A stretch of DNA of 38,827 nt from HGM04593 sp045647885 (GCA_045647885.1 JAZRMX010000021.1:1-38827); one strand, 5' to 3'. Counted from the stretch's first letter, positions 6,277-16,411 are shown. The notes: generated from the sequence alone by a model not told the origin. Program-made: numbers and translations.

Positions 6277-9096
6277 ATGGCAAAACACTCTTCAACACCT
6301 CTTTGGTTAGACCTTTAAATTGATTATATAGACGAAAATTTCAACAAGGTATTTCATTACATACACCAGAACAATACCACCAAAACCGATGCCTTCTACA
6401 ACATCACCATAAACCTGTTGGAGAAAAGAGTAGACGCACTGGTGCAGGAATTCCACTCCCAACCACTGTTGCAGGACGAGTCATTATCCCAGGACAAAGA
6501 AAGACTCACCTTCATTGCCAGGCTTTTGGGACTATACCTGCTGGCGGGAAACAACACCTCTAAAAATTACAGAACAGGCTTCATACTATTTATATACGCG
6601 CTTACCCTGCTCGAACCAAAGAATATTGGTATAAATTTTGTTGCAAATGCCTTAAGATTTGTACTTGGAACACTCCCCTCAAAGAGCCTTCTCGAATGGA
6701 ATGACATTGAACAATTCTATCCCGAGATAATAGCCCATAAACTCAATATAGCAATGTCCTCAAAGGCAGGCATCATAAAGAGTGACTGTTTCGAGATGAT
6801 GGGAACCCTGCAACTCGCATCGAAAAAGCTACAGCTTTCCGCCACAAACCGCTTTGGAATAAACCAGTCGTTTGTCTCCTCAATATCAGTTGTTGACGAA
6901 ATAATCCATATCATCACCCCCAAAGCAGACAAACTGAAACAGAGCAGATCCTCCGACATAGAAAACATAAAAGAGTTTACATCACAGTTTGTTACCGACC
7001 AGCTCAAGGTGTGCAAAAAGCTTAAGAAATACACTATTGGCAGCGAACTGATAGTAAAGTTGACAGGCAAGAAAAACAATCATCTGCAAGTTGTATCGAC
7101 CGACGAGAATTACCAACAGATACAAGGCGAGGTGGAATTCACCAAGAATTTCTTCTTCTACAACGAGCAGGATTTCATTGAAGCCTTGAATATTGACGAT
7201 GAATTTGATGTTGTGTACAAGGGAGAAGGCATCTTCGACTTGAAGGACTCATTCATCAAATATGCAGAGAATTATCTCTATGAGCAAGGTGAAGTTGTAA
7301 GGGCAAAAGCCGTTTTGTTACACAAAGACAGAATTGGTTGGGGTACAGAAACTGGATTCGGAGTTTACACCCTTTCTAATTTTATAGAGAATGTCAATTT
7401 GGGAGATTGTGCCGAGATAAAGCTAAAGCAGTTCGTACTCGATAAAGAGGGCACCCCCACCGGGTGGATCAATGGCGAATTCATACAGTTCATAGACGAA
7501 GAAATAGACTACAACAATGTCAAATATGAAACCATTGCCAACAAATTTGTGTACGAGAAGGAAGAAGATGAAGCACCGGTAACAATACTCAACCAGCAAC
7601 TTATAAAAACCATCTACCGCCTGTTGACACTTATTCAGCAATATAGTGTATCAAACCCCACAGAGCGCTACAAGATACTATGCGTAAGCCAAATGCTGGC
7701 AAGCCTCATTGGATACGAGAACGATGCTGCCTACATTAGCTTCCTTGCCGAATACCTTGAAAACCTGGTACGCTTTGCAAGGAACGAGTATGACGATATA
7801 ACAATGCCGTCGTTCACAATGGAGGAGAAACCGGAAAGCGTAGTCCGTCGCGAAAACATCATATCAATATTAAAAGCATACGGTTCTACGACCAACACCG
7901 AAGTGCTGGACGAAATCATTGACAACAGTGAAGATGCGCTGCTCGTGAAGATAGCCACACTTGTCCAGTCCTGTAACAGACTGGAAACAGTCATTAACCG
8001 TTCAATGCAAAATATCATCAAACGAGAAATTATTGCAAACCTCGCTGTAGAGACAGAGGGAGACACCGACCTCGAAGAAGACAACGGTATTTTTCTGGGA
8101 ATGGAGAATAGTCGCCAGGAATTCAAGACATCGTTCTTCCACGCCCCACAGACAGCAAAAGAACAGCGCCAGCATATGAACGTCTTCAAGGGCGTGTGCG
8201 CATTCCTCAATACAACAGATGGCGGAACCCTCTACCTGGGTGTCAACGACCTTGGATATGTCAACGGCATTGAAAGTGAAATTGCCTATTTGCAAACCAT
8301 CACCTATAACAACTATAAAGGAGTTGATGGATATATGCGTTACATCACCGACCAGGCCAAACTATTCTTTGACATAGACGTGGTGGCAAACATAAAGACA
8401 CGCCCGATGTACGACAACAAGGTAATTGCATTGGAAATTACACCATACGAATTCGGAATAGTATACCTTGAGGATGTCGCATATCTGCGAGTGAACGCTG
8501 AATCGGTAGCAATAAACGAGGCTGCCATACAACGCATCTCGAACCGCAAGAAACTAACAACCATTACAAAGGACTCAAGTATTGAAATACTGTCAAAATC
8601 AATACGTTCACAGCAGTGTGTAATTCTGCACAATTACCAGTCTTCCAATAGCGGAAACATAAGAGACAGGAAAGTGGAGGTTTTCGATTTTACCGAAAAT
8701 GGAGAATCCATCTGGTGCTACGACCTCGAAAAAAGAGATATCCGCCTGTTCAACATTGCACGAATTGGCTATGTAGAAGTCACCAAGCAAGGGTGGGCCA
8801 ACAAGGAGAAGCATAAACGTGGCAACATAGACATATTCAACATGACAGGCAGCGTTGCCATCGATGTATGTCTTAAACTTAATTTAAGAGCCAAGAACCT
8901 GCTGACCGAAGAGTATCCCCGTGCCAAGAATTACATTACAAAGGAGGACAACAATTCGTGGCTTCTAACCACACAGGTATACAACATTGCAGGCGTTGCA
9001 CGCTTCTACATAGGACTGGCCAATTCAATAGAAATTGTAAGCGCACCCGAGCTCAAGAGTTATGTAAAAGAGTTCTGCAACAAACACCTTGCATAA
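6277..9096 (+). pseudogene. AlbA_2 (Schlafen-type)/WYL domain protein, N-terminus cut by an in-frame TAA
   Basis: Reading from the ATG at 6277, 13 codons (MAKHSSTPLWLDL) are followed by TAA at 6316-6318. The same frame then stays open to 9096 and reads IDYIDENFNKVFHYI as natural-looking protein, so the gene seems to carry one nonsense change near its start (AAA to TAA would suffice). The open part from a TTG at 6418 is 892 codons. Recognisable domains, numbered from that TTG: an AlbA_2 divergent DNA-binding domain at about 562-690 (EFKTSFF, FLNTTDGGTLYLGVND), and a WYL-type ligand-sensing domain at about 725-795 (VILHNYQSS, DRKVEVFDF, WCYDLEKRDIRLFNIARI). The first 540 residues I do not recognise. 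AlbA_2-WYL combinations are seen in regulators and in defence-related loci. It may be inactive, may restart at an internal start codon, or the stop may be a sequence error. Confidence 0.65.
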
Positions 9097-9257
9097 CCCG
9101 GCTTTGTATACCGGCAAACAAAAACCACCACTAGCGCGAATCACTCTCTGCCTGATAAAATCAAACAGATGGCATTAGCAATACGCGCCATTACACTTAT
9201 ATAGCACATCATATTTAATTACACAACAGAACCACTTTGTTCAAAAAAATGAAAATG

Positions 9258-9288
9258 TTTGTTTTTTTTACTTTTTTCCCTATTTTTG
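9258..9288 (+). promoter_or_regulatory. Consensus promoter for the DUF4954 gene
   Basis: TTTG at 9258-9261 and TATTTTTG at 9281-9288 are separated by exactly 19 bases, the Bacteroidetes consensus. The DUF4954 ATG is at 9311. Confidence 0.8.
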
Positions 9289-9310
9289 CGCAACTTAAAC
9301 ATAGTGGATT

Positions 9311-11524
9311 ATGGAACGAGTAACCCTGCTACCCCCCACCGCACTTAGCGACGGGTGGATAGACCCCAAATACCTGCCCGAAGGAAAAGACAAATACTAC
9401 ATACGCAACCAACAAGTTAAAGAGCCCAGCGGCGGGTGGCGTCACCTGCGCAGCGACGAGATTGAGCAGTTGGTAAAGAACAACAACACCGCATCGTCGT
9501 GGGACACATTGTGGGTTACCGACGAATTTAACGCTGCCAAAATAAAGGACAACAAGTTCTATGGCACGGTACGCATAGGGCGTGTGTGCAACGGAGCACT
9601 GCAATTCCACGACCTGCGCCTGCCCGTGGGTATCACAAACTCCAGCATACACTCGTGCGACATTGGCGACGACTGCGCCATACACGATGTACACTACCTC
9701 TCACACTACATAATTGGCGCCCACAGTATGCTCTTCAACATACAGGAGATGTCAGCTACGGACCACGCCAAGTTCGGTAACGGCATTGTAAAGGATGGCG
9801 AACCCGAAGCTGTGCGCGTGCTCATTGAGATTATGAACGAGACTGGAACACGCTCCGTGGCACCTTTCGACGGAATGATACCTGCCGACGCCTATCTGTG
9901 GGCAAAATATGTCGATGACGCAACGTTGCAAGAACGCCTTCTCCACATAACACAGAACACCAAAGACCACCACCGCGGTTACTACGGCGAGATTGGCGAG
10001 CGCTGTGTGATAAAGAACACCTCCATTATTAAGGATGTGAAGATAGGCACCGACTGCTACATAAAAGGAGCATCAAAACTAAAGAACATTACCATAAACT
10101 CATCCAACCAGGAGCCCACACAGATTGGCGAAAACGTTATTCTCGTCAACGGCATCGTGGGCTACGGCTGCCGCATATTTTACTCCTGCACCGCCGTTAA
10201 GTTCATTCTTGGCAACAACTCAAACTTCAAATACGGAGCGCGCCTCATAAACTCCATAATGGGCGACAACAGCACCATTTCGTGCTGCGAGGTTCTTAAC
10301 AACCTCATATTCCCCGGGCACGAACAACACCACAACAACTCGTTCCTCATAGCCTCGGTGATTATGGGACAGAGCAATATGGCGGCTGGAGCTACCATAG
10401 GCAGCAATCACAACAGCCGCACCAACGACGGCGAGTTAGTTGCAGGGCGCGGTTTCTGGCCGGGGTTGTGCTCTTCGGTAAAGCACTCGAGCCGTTTCGC
10501 ATCGTTCACCCTTCTTGCAAAGGGCGACTTCCCTGCCGAAGTGAACATACCACTCCCATTCGCATTGGTAAACAACAACGTAGCAGCCGACCGCCTCGAA
10601 GTAATGCCGGCCTACTGGTGGCTATACAATATGTATGCTCTGGCACGCAACACGTGGAAATACCGCACACGCGACAAGCGCATCACAAAGGTACAGAACA
10701 TTGAATTCGACACCTTTGCGCCCGACACTATGCAAGAGGTAATAAAGGCACGCACGCTGCTTGAACTGTGGACAGCAAAAGCATACCTGAAAGCACAGAA
10801 CAACCCCACCACTCCGCTCAACGACGAGGCTTCACTCATAGCAACCGGCCGCAGCCTCTTCCAAGGCGACCGCAAGGTCGTGGACAGCCTCACCATACTG
10901 GGCGAAGGCATAGAAAACAGCCGCCGACCGGTGCATATACTTAAGGCTTACGATGCCTACCACGCTTATGGCGATATGCTCATACACTATGCAACGAGCA
11001 ACATTTTGAGCAACGTAGAGAATGCCCGTGAGATTATAGATGGTTCAATAAGGTTTGAAAACCAAACCGCTGAACCGGAGCAGGAATGGATAAACCTCGG
11101 CGGACAGCTTGTAAAAGCAACCGACATTGACACCCTGCGCCGTGATATCTGCAACGGCACGCTCAACTCTTGGGATGCCATACACCACCGTTACGACGAA
11201 TTGTGGCTCCGCTACCCCACCGACAAACTGCACCACGCACTACACGCACTGCACACTGCACTAAATACCGGAGCAATGAGTAAAGAACTATGGGCAGAGA
11301 CTTTGGCACACGCAGAACGCATACAGCTCCACATCGACAAGCAGGTGTACACATCGCGTAAGAAGGACCACGACAACCCCTTCCGTTCTTGCACCTGCCG
11401 CAACAGCGAAGAACACCTTGCCATATACGGCAACGCCGAAGAGAACAAATTTGTGAACCAAGTACACGAAGAAACAGCCACAAACATTCAAAAAATAGAG
11501 CAGCTGAAACAGCTGTTAGCTTAA
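9311..11524 (+). CDS. DUF4954 family protein with left-handed beta-helix region
   Basis: A 737-residue protein that I recognise as the DUF4954 family of Bacteroidetes. Residues from about 75 to 390 contain many hexapeptide-like turns (IGDDCAIHDV, IGERCVIKNTSIIKDVKIGTDCYIKGAS, IGENVILVNGIVGYGC, MGDNSTISCCEV), the pattern of a left-handed parallel beta-helix as in acyl- and nucleotidyl-sugar transferases. The remaining 340 residues are mostly helical, with no motif I know. There is no signal peptide, so it is cytoplasmic. Its substrate is unknown; a sugar- or acyl-transferase role is only an inference from the fold. It is transcribed alone, from a consensus promoter and into a perfect 32-bp terminator palindrome. 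Confidence 0.85.
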   Translation: MERVTLLPPTALSDGWIDPKYLPEGKDKYYIRNQQVKEPSGGWRHLRSDEIEQLVKNNNTASSWDTLWVTDEFNAAKIKDNKFYGTVRIGRVCNGALQFHDLRLPVGITNSSIHSCDIGDDCAIHDVHYLSHYIIGAHSMLFNIQEMSATDHAKFGNGIVKDGEPEAVRVLIEIMNETGTRSVAPFDGMIPADAYLWAKYVDDATLQERLLHITQNTKDHHRGYYGEIGERCVIKNTSIIKDVKIGTDCYIKGASKLKNITINSSNQEPTQIGENVILVNGIVGYGCRIFYSCTAVKFILGNNSNFKYGARLINSIMGDNSTISCCEVLNNLIFPGHEQHHNNSFLIASVIMGQSNMAAGATIGSNHNSRTNDGELVAGRGFWPGLCSSVKHSSRFASFTLLAKGDFPAEVNIPLPFALVNNNVAADRLEVMPAYWWLYNMYALARNTWKYRTRDKRITKVQNIEFDTFAPDTMQEVIKARTLLELWTAKAYLKAQNNPTTPLNDEASLIATGRSLFQGDRKVVDSLTILGEGIENSRRPVHILKAYDAYHAYGDMLIHYATSNILSNVENAREIIDGSIRFENQTAEPEQEWINLGGQLVKATDIDTLRRDICNGTLNSWDAIHHRYDELWLRYPTDKLHHALHALHTALNTGAMSKELWAETLAHAERIQLHIDKQVYTSRKKDHDNPFRSCTCRNSEEHLAIYGNAEENKFVNQVHEETATNIQKIEQLKQLLA

Positions 11525-11546
11525 AGGTTGTATGCTACCAATAAAA

Positions 11547-11578
11547 GCGAGGCAACAAGGATATCCTTGTTGCCTCGC
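11547..11578. terminator. Perfect 32-bp palindromic terminator
   Basis: Two 16-base arms with no loop (GCGAGGCAACAAGGAT and its complement), 22 bases after the DUF4954 stop and 44 bases before the end of the convergent cyclophilin gene. It probably serves both genes. Confidence 0.85.
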
Positions 11579-11622
11579 ATATTTGTGAAAAGCACCGGGC
11601 TTGCCAAACAAATAATATATAT

Positions 11623-12366
11623 TTATTCCAACACGGTCACATTCATCACCACATCGGTCTTGGGGCGGTCACCCATAGAAGTCTCAACTTTCTGAATAGC
11701 CTCCACAATCTCAAGGCTCTCTTCAACCTCGCCGAATACGGTGTATCCGCCATCGAGGAAGGGAGTACCGCCAAGTGTGGTATAAGCCTCCACCTGTTCA
11801 GGAGTAAAGGCAGGGTTGCCTAGTTCCTTGCTCTTCTCCATAGCCATTTTACCCAATTTCTCCTGTAGCTCCATCAAGCCGTCGCGGTCGCGGTTACGGC
11901 GAAGATTCATAATCTCCTCGCGACGCTCCATTGCAAGCGCATTAAAGATATTCTGCTCCTGCTGCATCTTCATCTGGTGCTCAAGCTGTTTAAGCTCGGC
12001 AGGTTTATAAACTTTTCCCCAAACAATGTAGAACTGGCTGCCACTGCTCTCCTTTGTAGGGTTCACCTCGTCGCCAAGGCGTGCAGCACTCAACGCGCCA
12101 CGTTTGTGAAAAAGAGTCGCAGGCTGAATCTCGGCAGGAATGTTATAGCCGGGACCACCACTTCCAAGATTCTTACCGGCAGGAGCACCTTTGCTCTCGG
12201 GGTCGCCACCCTGAATCATAAAATCCTTTATCACACGATGAAACAAAGTACCATTGAAGAAACCCTCTGAAGCAAGTTTCAGGAAATTATCGCGGTGGAG
12301 AGGCGTCTCGTCGTAAAGGCGCACTGTAATGTCGCCCAAAGTAGTTGAAATTTTAACTTTTGCCAT
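11623..12366 (-). CDS. Cyclophilin-type peptidyl-prolyl isomerase with helical insertion
   Basis: A 247-residue cyclophilin counted from the MAKVKISTTLGDI start at 12366; an in-frame ATG at 12378 would add four residues. The fold is clear: GTLFHRVIKDFMIQGGDPESKG near the front, GSQFYIVWG in the middle, and TPFLDGGYTVFGEV near the end. Bacterial cyclophilins of this kind are about 165-200 residues; here an extra charged, helix-forming stretch of roughly 65 residues (YKPAELKQLEHQMKMQQEQN to MAMEKSKELG) sits between the FYIVWG strand and the catalytic loop. No signal peptide, so it should act in the cytoplasm on nascent or misfolded proteins. It is the last gene of a minus-strand run; the gap from the M23 gene is 28 bases. 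Confidence 0.92.
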   Translation of the reverse strand: MAKVKISTTLGDITVRLYDETPLHRDNFLKLASEGFFNGTLFHRVIKDFMIQGGDPESKGAPAGKNLGSGGPGYNIPAEIQPATLFHKRGALSAARLGDEVNPTKESSGSQFYIVWGKVYKPAELKQLEHQMKMQQEQNIFNALAMERREEIMNLRRNRDRDGLMELQEKLGKMAMEKSKELGNPAFTPEQVEAYTTLGGTPFLDGGYTVFGEVEESLEIVEAIQKVETSMGDRPKTDVVMNVTVLE

Positions 12367-12394
12367 AATATTTATCAATACAATTTATTTACAT

Positions 12395-13678
12395 TCAATT
12401 CACACTATCCTTAAGCGCAATACTCTCGAGGCGCATCACAAGCGAGTCGCGCAAAGCATTGAACGCCGGCCTGCCAGCCTCGGAAACAGGCTTTTTAGGC
12501 TGCGACTTTATTGTGAGAGGGTTAATGGGCTTGCCATTCTCGTGCACACGAAAATCGAGGTGAGGCCCCGTGGAAATTCCCGTAGAGCCAACATAACCAA
12601 TAACCTGTTTCTGCTTCACGGCATCGCCCACCTTAAGCCCCTTCGCAAAACGCGAGAGGTGCATATAAGTGGTCACATACATACTATTGTGACGAATTTT
12701 CACATAATTGCCACCGCCACCCGCCTGATAATCCTTTGCAATAACCTTACCACTGCCAACAGCATAAACGGGACTACCCACAGGAGCAGCATAATCGACA
12801 CCGTGGTGGGCACGGGTTCTCTTCAGCACGGGGTGGAAACGGCTGTTTGAAAAGCGCGAAGAGATGCGGTAATAATCGAGCGGAGCTTTAAGGAAAGCAC
12901 CCTCGAGGCTGTTTCCGTCGATGTTATAGAAAAGTTCCTCACCATCCTGAACAAAGGGAATAGCATAGACAAGACTATCGGAAGCGCAGAATGAAGCAGC
13001 TAAAATACGATAATTGTTAAGCGGAGCACCATCGACAAACTCCTGTGCATATAGCACGCGGAACTCATCGCCACGCTGAATGCCGAAGAAATCGACCGAC
13101 CAACCGAAAATATGCGACAACTGCACAGCAAGCAAGGGCGAAGCCCCACTCTCCTGCATAGCAACCCAAAGCGACGACTGCACCTTGCCGGCAACCTCAG
13201 CCTCGCGCCACTCAACAGGATTAGAGCCTCTCACAGCCTTGTAACCATTGGTAAGGTCAAATACAACATACTCCTTCCGGCTCTCCTCATAAACAAGGTA
13301 ACGCGGACGCGCCACGCTATCTCTCTCCGAGAGAAGCACACACACCTGCCCGGGACGCAACCTGCGCACGTCGAACACCGAGTCGGGGCACTGTGAAAGC
13401 TCAAACACCTGACGGGGTGTAAAACCAAAACCGTGCAAAAGTTCAGCAAGCGTCTGGCGCGGGCGCAAAGTATCGTAGCGTGCATCGAAATACTCTATGG
13501 GCAAGCCATACTTCTTCAACGTATCCACGGCAAGAACAGAGTCGGTAGTAACACCCCCAGCGCCGGCAACAGATTTTTCACCCGAGGGAGCAAAATAAAA
13601 AACAACCCACGCAACAACTGCCAAAGCCGCAAGAATATATATTAGAGATTGTTTTTTCATCAAAAAAGCATTAAGCAT
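12395..13678 (-). CDS. M23 family metallopeptidase (LytM/murein endopeptidase type)
   Basis: A 427-residue envelope protein. A single N-terminal membrane anchor (about 11-30, SLIYILAALAVVAWVVFYFA) is followed by a LysM/OapA-like region (70-130) and an M23 domain at about 285-390. Metal-site residues are His291 and Asp295 in HHGVDYAAP, His340 in TTYMHLSRF, and GPHLDF at 371-376. In the textbook motif this last part is HxH; here it is His373-Leu-Asp375, so the third metal ligand would be aspartate. As far as I recall, this variant is common in Bacteroidetes and need not mean loss of activity. The domain would cut peptide cross-links in peptidoglycan. The start could be 13678 or the MKKQ at 13660; the first overlaps the exchanger gene by eight bases. 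Confidence 0.88.
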   Translation of the reverse strand: MLNAFLMKKQSLIYILAALAVVAWVVFYFAPSGEKSVAGAGGVTTDSVLAVDTLKKYGLPIEYFDARYDTLRPRQTLAELLHGFGFTPRQVFELSQCPDSVFDVRRLRPGQVCVLLSERDSVARPRYLVYEESRKEYVVFDLTNGYKAVRGSNPVEWREAEVAGKVQSSLWVAMQESGASPLLAVQLSHIFGWSVDFFGIQRGDEFRVLYAQEFVDGAPLNNYRILAASFCASDSLVYAIPFVQDGEELFYNIDGNSLEGAFLKAPLDYYRISSRFSNSRFHPVLKRTRAHHGVDYAAPVGSPVYAVGSGKVIAKDYQAGGGGNYVKIRHNSMYVTTYMHLSRFAKGLKVGDAVKQKQVIGYVGSTGISTGPHLDFRVHENGKPINPLTIKSQPKKPVSEAGRPAFNALRDSLVMRLESIALKDSVN

Positions 13679-14642
13679 TCAGGAGTAAGTATGCCGTATA
13701 GGCAACATAACCGGCAACAAGCACCCCACCCTCAAAACGGGTAATAACACTCTTGCCACCAAAGCGCGTCACCGCATAAATGAGCAACGACGAGGCAAGC
13801 AACACATAATAATCCACAAAGCTGAAACCATCGAGCAGAATGGGAGTAATGGTCGCACTGCAACCAAGGATAAAGAAAATATTCAGTATATTGCTGCCAA
13901 GCACATTACCCAACGCAATACCCACATTACCCTTACGCGCAGCATTTACCGACACGGCAAGCTCGGGCAAAGAGCTACCGGCAGACACAATTGTTATACC
14001 AATCACCGCCTCGGACAAGCCCAAAGCACGAGCAACCTCAGTAGCCCCATCAACAAAAATATTACCTCCGAAGATAAGCGCCGACAAGCCAGAAATGATA
14101 TACAAGGTTATCTTGCCCACAGGAATCTGCTCCACCGCCTCGTCATCGTCGGCCGAAGGAATGGAAAAAGTATAGCGCAGGAACACAGCAAGAAAACAGA
14201 GCAACAAAAGCCCCCCGTAACGTGTTATATACTCGCCCTGCGCACCACCAACAAGCATACTGCCCGACACGAGCAACAGAGCCACCGAGGCAAGCAGATT
14301 AAAAGGTATTTCACGGGTGAGCATTCTTGCAGAAAACCTTATGGGCGCAATGAGAGCCGCAACACCAAGAATCAACAAGCCGTTAAAAATATTGCTGCCG
14401 ATAATATTACCCAACGAAATTCCGGAGCTACCTTTCACAGCCGAACCCACACTGATAACAAGTTCCGGCAACGAAGTACCGAGAGCCACAATTGTGAGAC
14501 CAATCACCAACTCGCTGATATTAAAACGACGCGCCAGCCCCGACGCACCCTTTGTAAGCCAGTCGGCACCCAAAATCACCAACACCAAGCCGGCGATAAA
14601 AGACAAAACAGAAAATATCATAAACAATAATAAAATAAACAT
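13671..14642 (-). CDS. Calcium/sodium antiporter of the CaCA family
   Basis: A 323-residue inner-membrane exchanger with about ten hydrophobic segments and the two inverted alpha repeats that define the family: VALGTSLPELVISV with GSNIFN in the first half, and SAGSSLPELAVSV with GSNILN in the second. The conserved acidic residue of each repeat (Glu in SLPEL) is the cation-binding site. Close relatives of this length are the YrbG group, which move Ca2+ or Na+ across the inner membrane. The two halves are joined by a hydrophilic loop near residues 155-170 (SADDDEAVEQ). It is translationally coupled to the M23 gene, whose first possible start overlaps its last codons. Confidence 0.92.
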   Translation of the reverse strand: MFILLLFMIFSVLSFIAGLVLVILGADWLTKGASGLARRFNISELVIGLTIVALGTSLPELVISVGSAVKGSSGISLGNIIGSNIFNGLLILGVAALIAPIRFSARMLTREIPFNLLASVALLLVSGSMLVGGAQGEYITRYGGLLLLCFLAVFLRYTFSIPSADDDEAVEQIPVGKITLYIISGLSALIFGGNIFVDGATEVARALGLSEAVIGITIVSAGSSLPELAVSVNAARKGNVGIALGNVLGSNILNIFFILGCSATITPILLDGFSFVDYYVLLASSLLIYAVTRFGGKSVITRFEGGVLVAGYVAYTAYLLLNA

Positions 14643-14742
14643 TTTCGGTTATCGCACCGGCACAACAACAGCCCAGCCCGATAACCAAAGAAAAATCACA
14701 AAATGCAGCCACGCATAAAACGCGGCCACACTATTCAATCAC

Positions 14743-15489
14743 TTAAAATACAAGTTTCTCAACAAAAGAAGATTTCCCCTCAACCTTACCCTCAACGGTA
14801 TATACGAGAGAACCATCCTCGGCAGCCTCGCAGTGACGATAAATTTCCACCACATCACCGGCCTTCACCTCGTTGTTGAAGTTAATAACCAACTCCTTCA
14901 GATGCTTGTTGTTCACCACATCAAGCTCTATAGCATTCATAGCCCACTCGGTATACTTCACATTATTAACGTGCCCCACCATATCGAGGTCGCTGTAATT
15001 TACCGCGTGGCTCATAACGTGCACAGGCTCGGCATCCTTAGGCATAGCAATCTTTGCAGGCTGCTCGGCAATAACATCCTCTTTAATACACTTGTCATCG
15101 CTGTCGGCAAGTTCGGGATACTTCGACAAACGGCGGGTATCAATATCGATAACCAACCACGAAGTAGTAGCCGAAATAAGTTTCTCGTTACCCTCCTTGT
15201 CGAACACAACAAAGTCACGGAAGAACTGGAAACCGTTTGCACCCTTGTGCCAAGACTGCACATTTACCATATCTTTCCATTTGGGAAGCTTGTGAAAGAT
15301 AACGTGCATACGGGCAAGCACCCACGCCTTACGGGTAATATGCATAGAGTCGTAGCCTACACCTATTACATCGGCGTGTATATTGGCAGCCTCCTGAGCA
15401 TAATTCAAGAACGAAGCCGGTCTCATAGTAGCCGACATATCCACATCAAAACTGGGTATGCGCTTTATTGCGCTGTATTTTTCTACCAT
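14743..15489 (-). CDS. Acyl-ACP thioesterase (FatA/FatB-like)
   Basis: A 248-residue double-hotdog thioesterase of the acyl-ACP family. The first hotdog has DVDMSATMRPASFLNYAQEAANIHAD and a substrate-channel helix. The second has the active-site segment NYSDLDMVGHVNNVKYTEW, with Asp, Asn and His in the usual positions. It releases free fatty acids from acyl carrier protein in the cytoplasm and so ends fatty-acid elongation. It is followed on the same strand by the exchanger gene after 100 bases that hold an 8-bp inverted repeat (14647-14654 / 14679-14686), which might attenuate read-through. The LysR gene ends only 16 bases upstream of its start, so the two may be one transcript. fabD, another fatty-acid gene, is 2.9 kb away on the other strand. 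Confidence 0.9.
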   Translation of the reverse strand: MVEKYSAIKRIPSFDVDMSATMRPASFLNYAQEAANIHADVIGVGYDSMHITRKAWVLARMHVIFHKLPKWKDMVNVQSWHKGANGFQFFRDFVVFDKEGNEKLISATTSWLVIDIDTRRLSKYPELADSDDKCIKEDVIAEQPAKIAMPKDAEPVHVMSHAVNYSDLDMVGHVNNVKYTEWAMNAIELDVVNNKHLKELVINFNNEVKAGDVVEIYRHCEAAEDGSLVYTVEGKVEGKSSFVEKLVF

Positions 15490-15505
15490 ACTTTTATATT
15501 ATACA

Positions 15506-16411
15506 TTAATCAAACCAATTTACAAGACGGCGCTCAACAGCCTCGGTAGCAAACAGGATATTTATAAATTCCCGTGCCGAAGCCTTCTGATAAGCCCCTT
15601 TGAGCGTGAGCAACGAAGCCTGCATCACATTCCCCGGCTCATCTATGGGTATTGCCCTGAAACGCGAGTTGCCAAACACTGCCGAGGTTGAAAGAACCGT
15701 GGCATAGGTTCCGGTGGAAACCATTTGCAACAGAATGTTGGTCTCGTTCAGTTCAAGACGCGAAGTAAGCTTAAATTCCTTTCCCTCCATAAGCCTGTCG
15801 AACATACTGCGTGCCTGCAAACCAGCAGACGGCAGCACCAGACTATACGCCTGCAGTTCTTCGAGCTTCACCTTGTTGCGGCCGGCAAGCGGGTGAGCCT
15901 TATCAACCACCACGGCCAATGCATTGTCGAAAAGAGGCTTCGCCTCAATATCGGGGGCATCCATAAGCGGCTTGTACGATAGAATAAAATCCACCCTTCT
16001 CTCCCTGAGCAAAGCAAGCAACTCCTGCACGGTCTTGTAACAAACCTCGAGCCTTATACCGGGAAAAGAACGCATAAAAAGCATCAACCCCTCGGTGAGC
16101 ACAGTACTCAAACTGTATGTCACACCCACACGCAAAGTACCGGTCTTCACATTCTGCAAGTCGTTTAGGCGCTGCACGCTGTCCTCGGCATCCTGTATGG
16201 TGCGCTTTGCAAAGGGAAGAAACTCCTCACCTGCCTCGGTGAGCGATATATGGCGGCTGTTACGCAGAAAAAGCGTAAACCCAAGCTCAAACTCAAGTTG
16301 CTTTATCTGCTGCGACAAAGTACTCTGTGTAATATACAAGTGCTTCGCAGCCTCCGAGAAATTCAGATACTCGGCACTCTTTACAAAATATTTAAGTTGT
16401 CTTAACTCCAT
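15506..16411 (-). CDS. LysR family transcriptional regulator
   Basis: A 301-residue LysR-type regulator counted from the MELRQLKYF start at 16411, which is where the family normally begins; a longer in-frame start at 16453 would add 14 unlikely residues. The winged helix-turn-helix is at about 3-60 (NFSEAAKHLYITQSTLSQQIKQLEFELG), followed by a linker helix and a two-lobed effector domain. It lies between the thioesterase gene downstream and the DASS transporter upstream, all on one strand. Regulators of this class usually act on a neighbouring gene in response to a small molecule; a carboxylate or an acyl compound would fit the context, which is an inference. Confidence 0.92.
   Translation of the reverse strand: MELRQLKYFVKSAEYLNFSEAAKHLYITQSTLSQQIKQLEFELGFTLFLRNSRHISLTEAGEEFLPFAKRTIQDAEDSVQRLNDLQNVKTGTLRVGVTYSLSTVLTEGLMLFMRSFPGIRLEVCYKTVQELLALLRERRVDFILSYKPLMDAPDIEAKPLFDNALAVVVDKAHPLAGRNKVKLEELQAYSLVLPSAGLQARSMFDRLMEGKEFKLTSRLELNETNILLQMVSTGTYATVLSTSAVFGNSRFRAIPIDEPGNVMQASLLTLKGAYQKASAREFINILFATEAVERRLVNWFD

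Noticed and set aside
6316..6318. Recoding of the stop (selenocysteine or pyrrolysine) in the AlbA_2-WYL gene
   Set aside because: The codon is TAA, which is neither the selenocysteine (TGA) nor the pyrrolysine (TAG) codon; no recoding element is seen.
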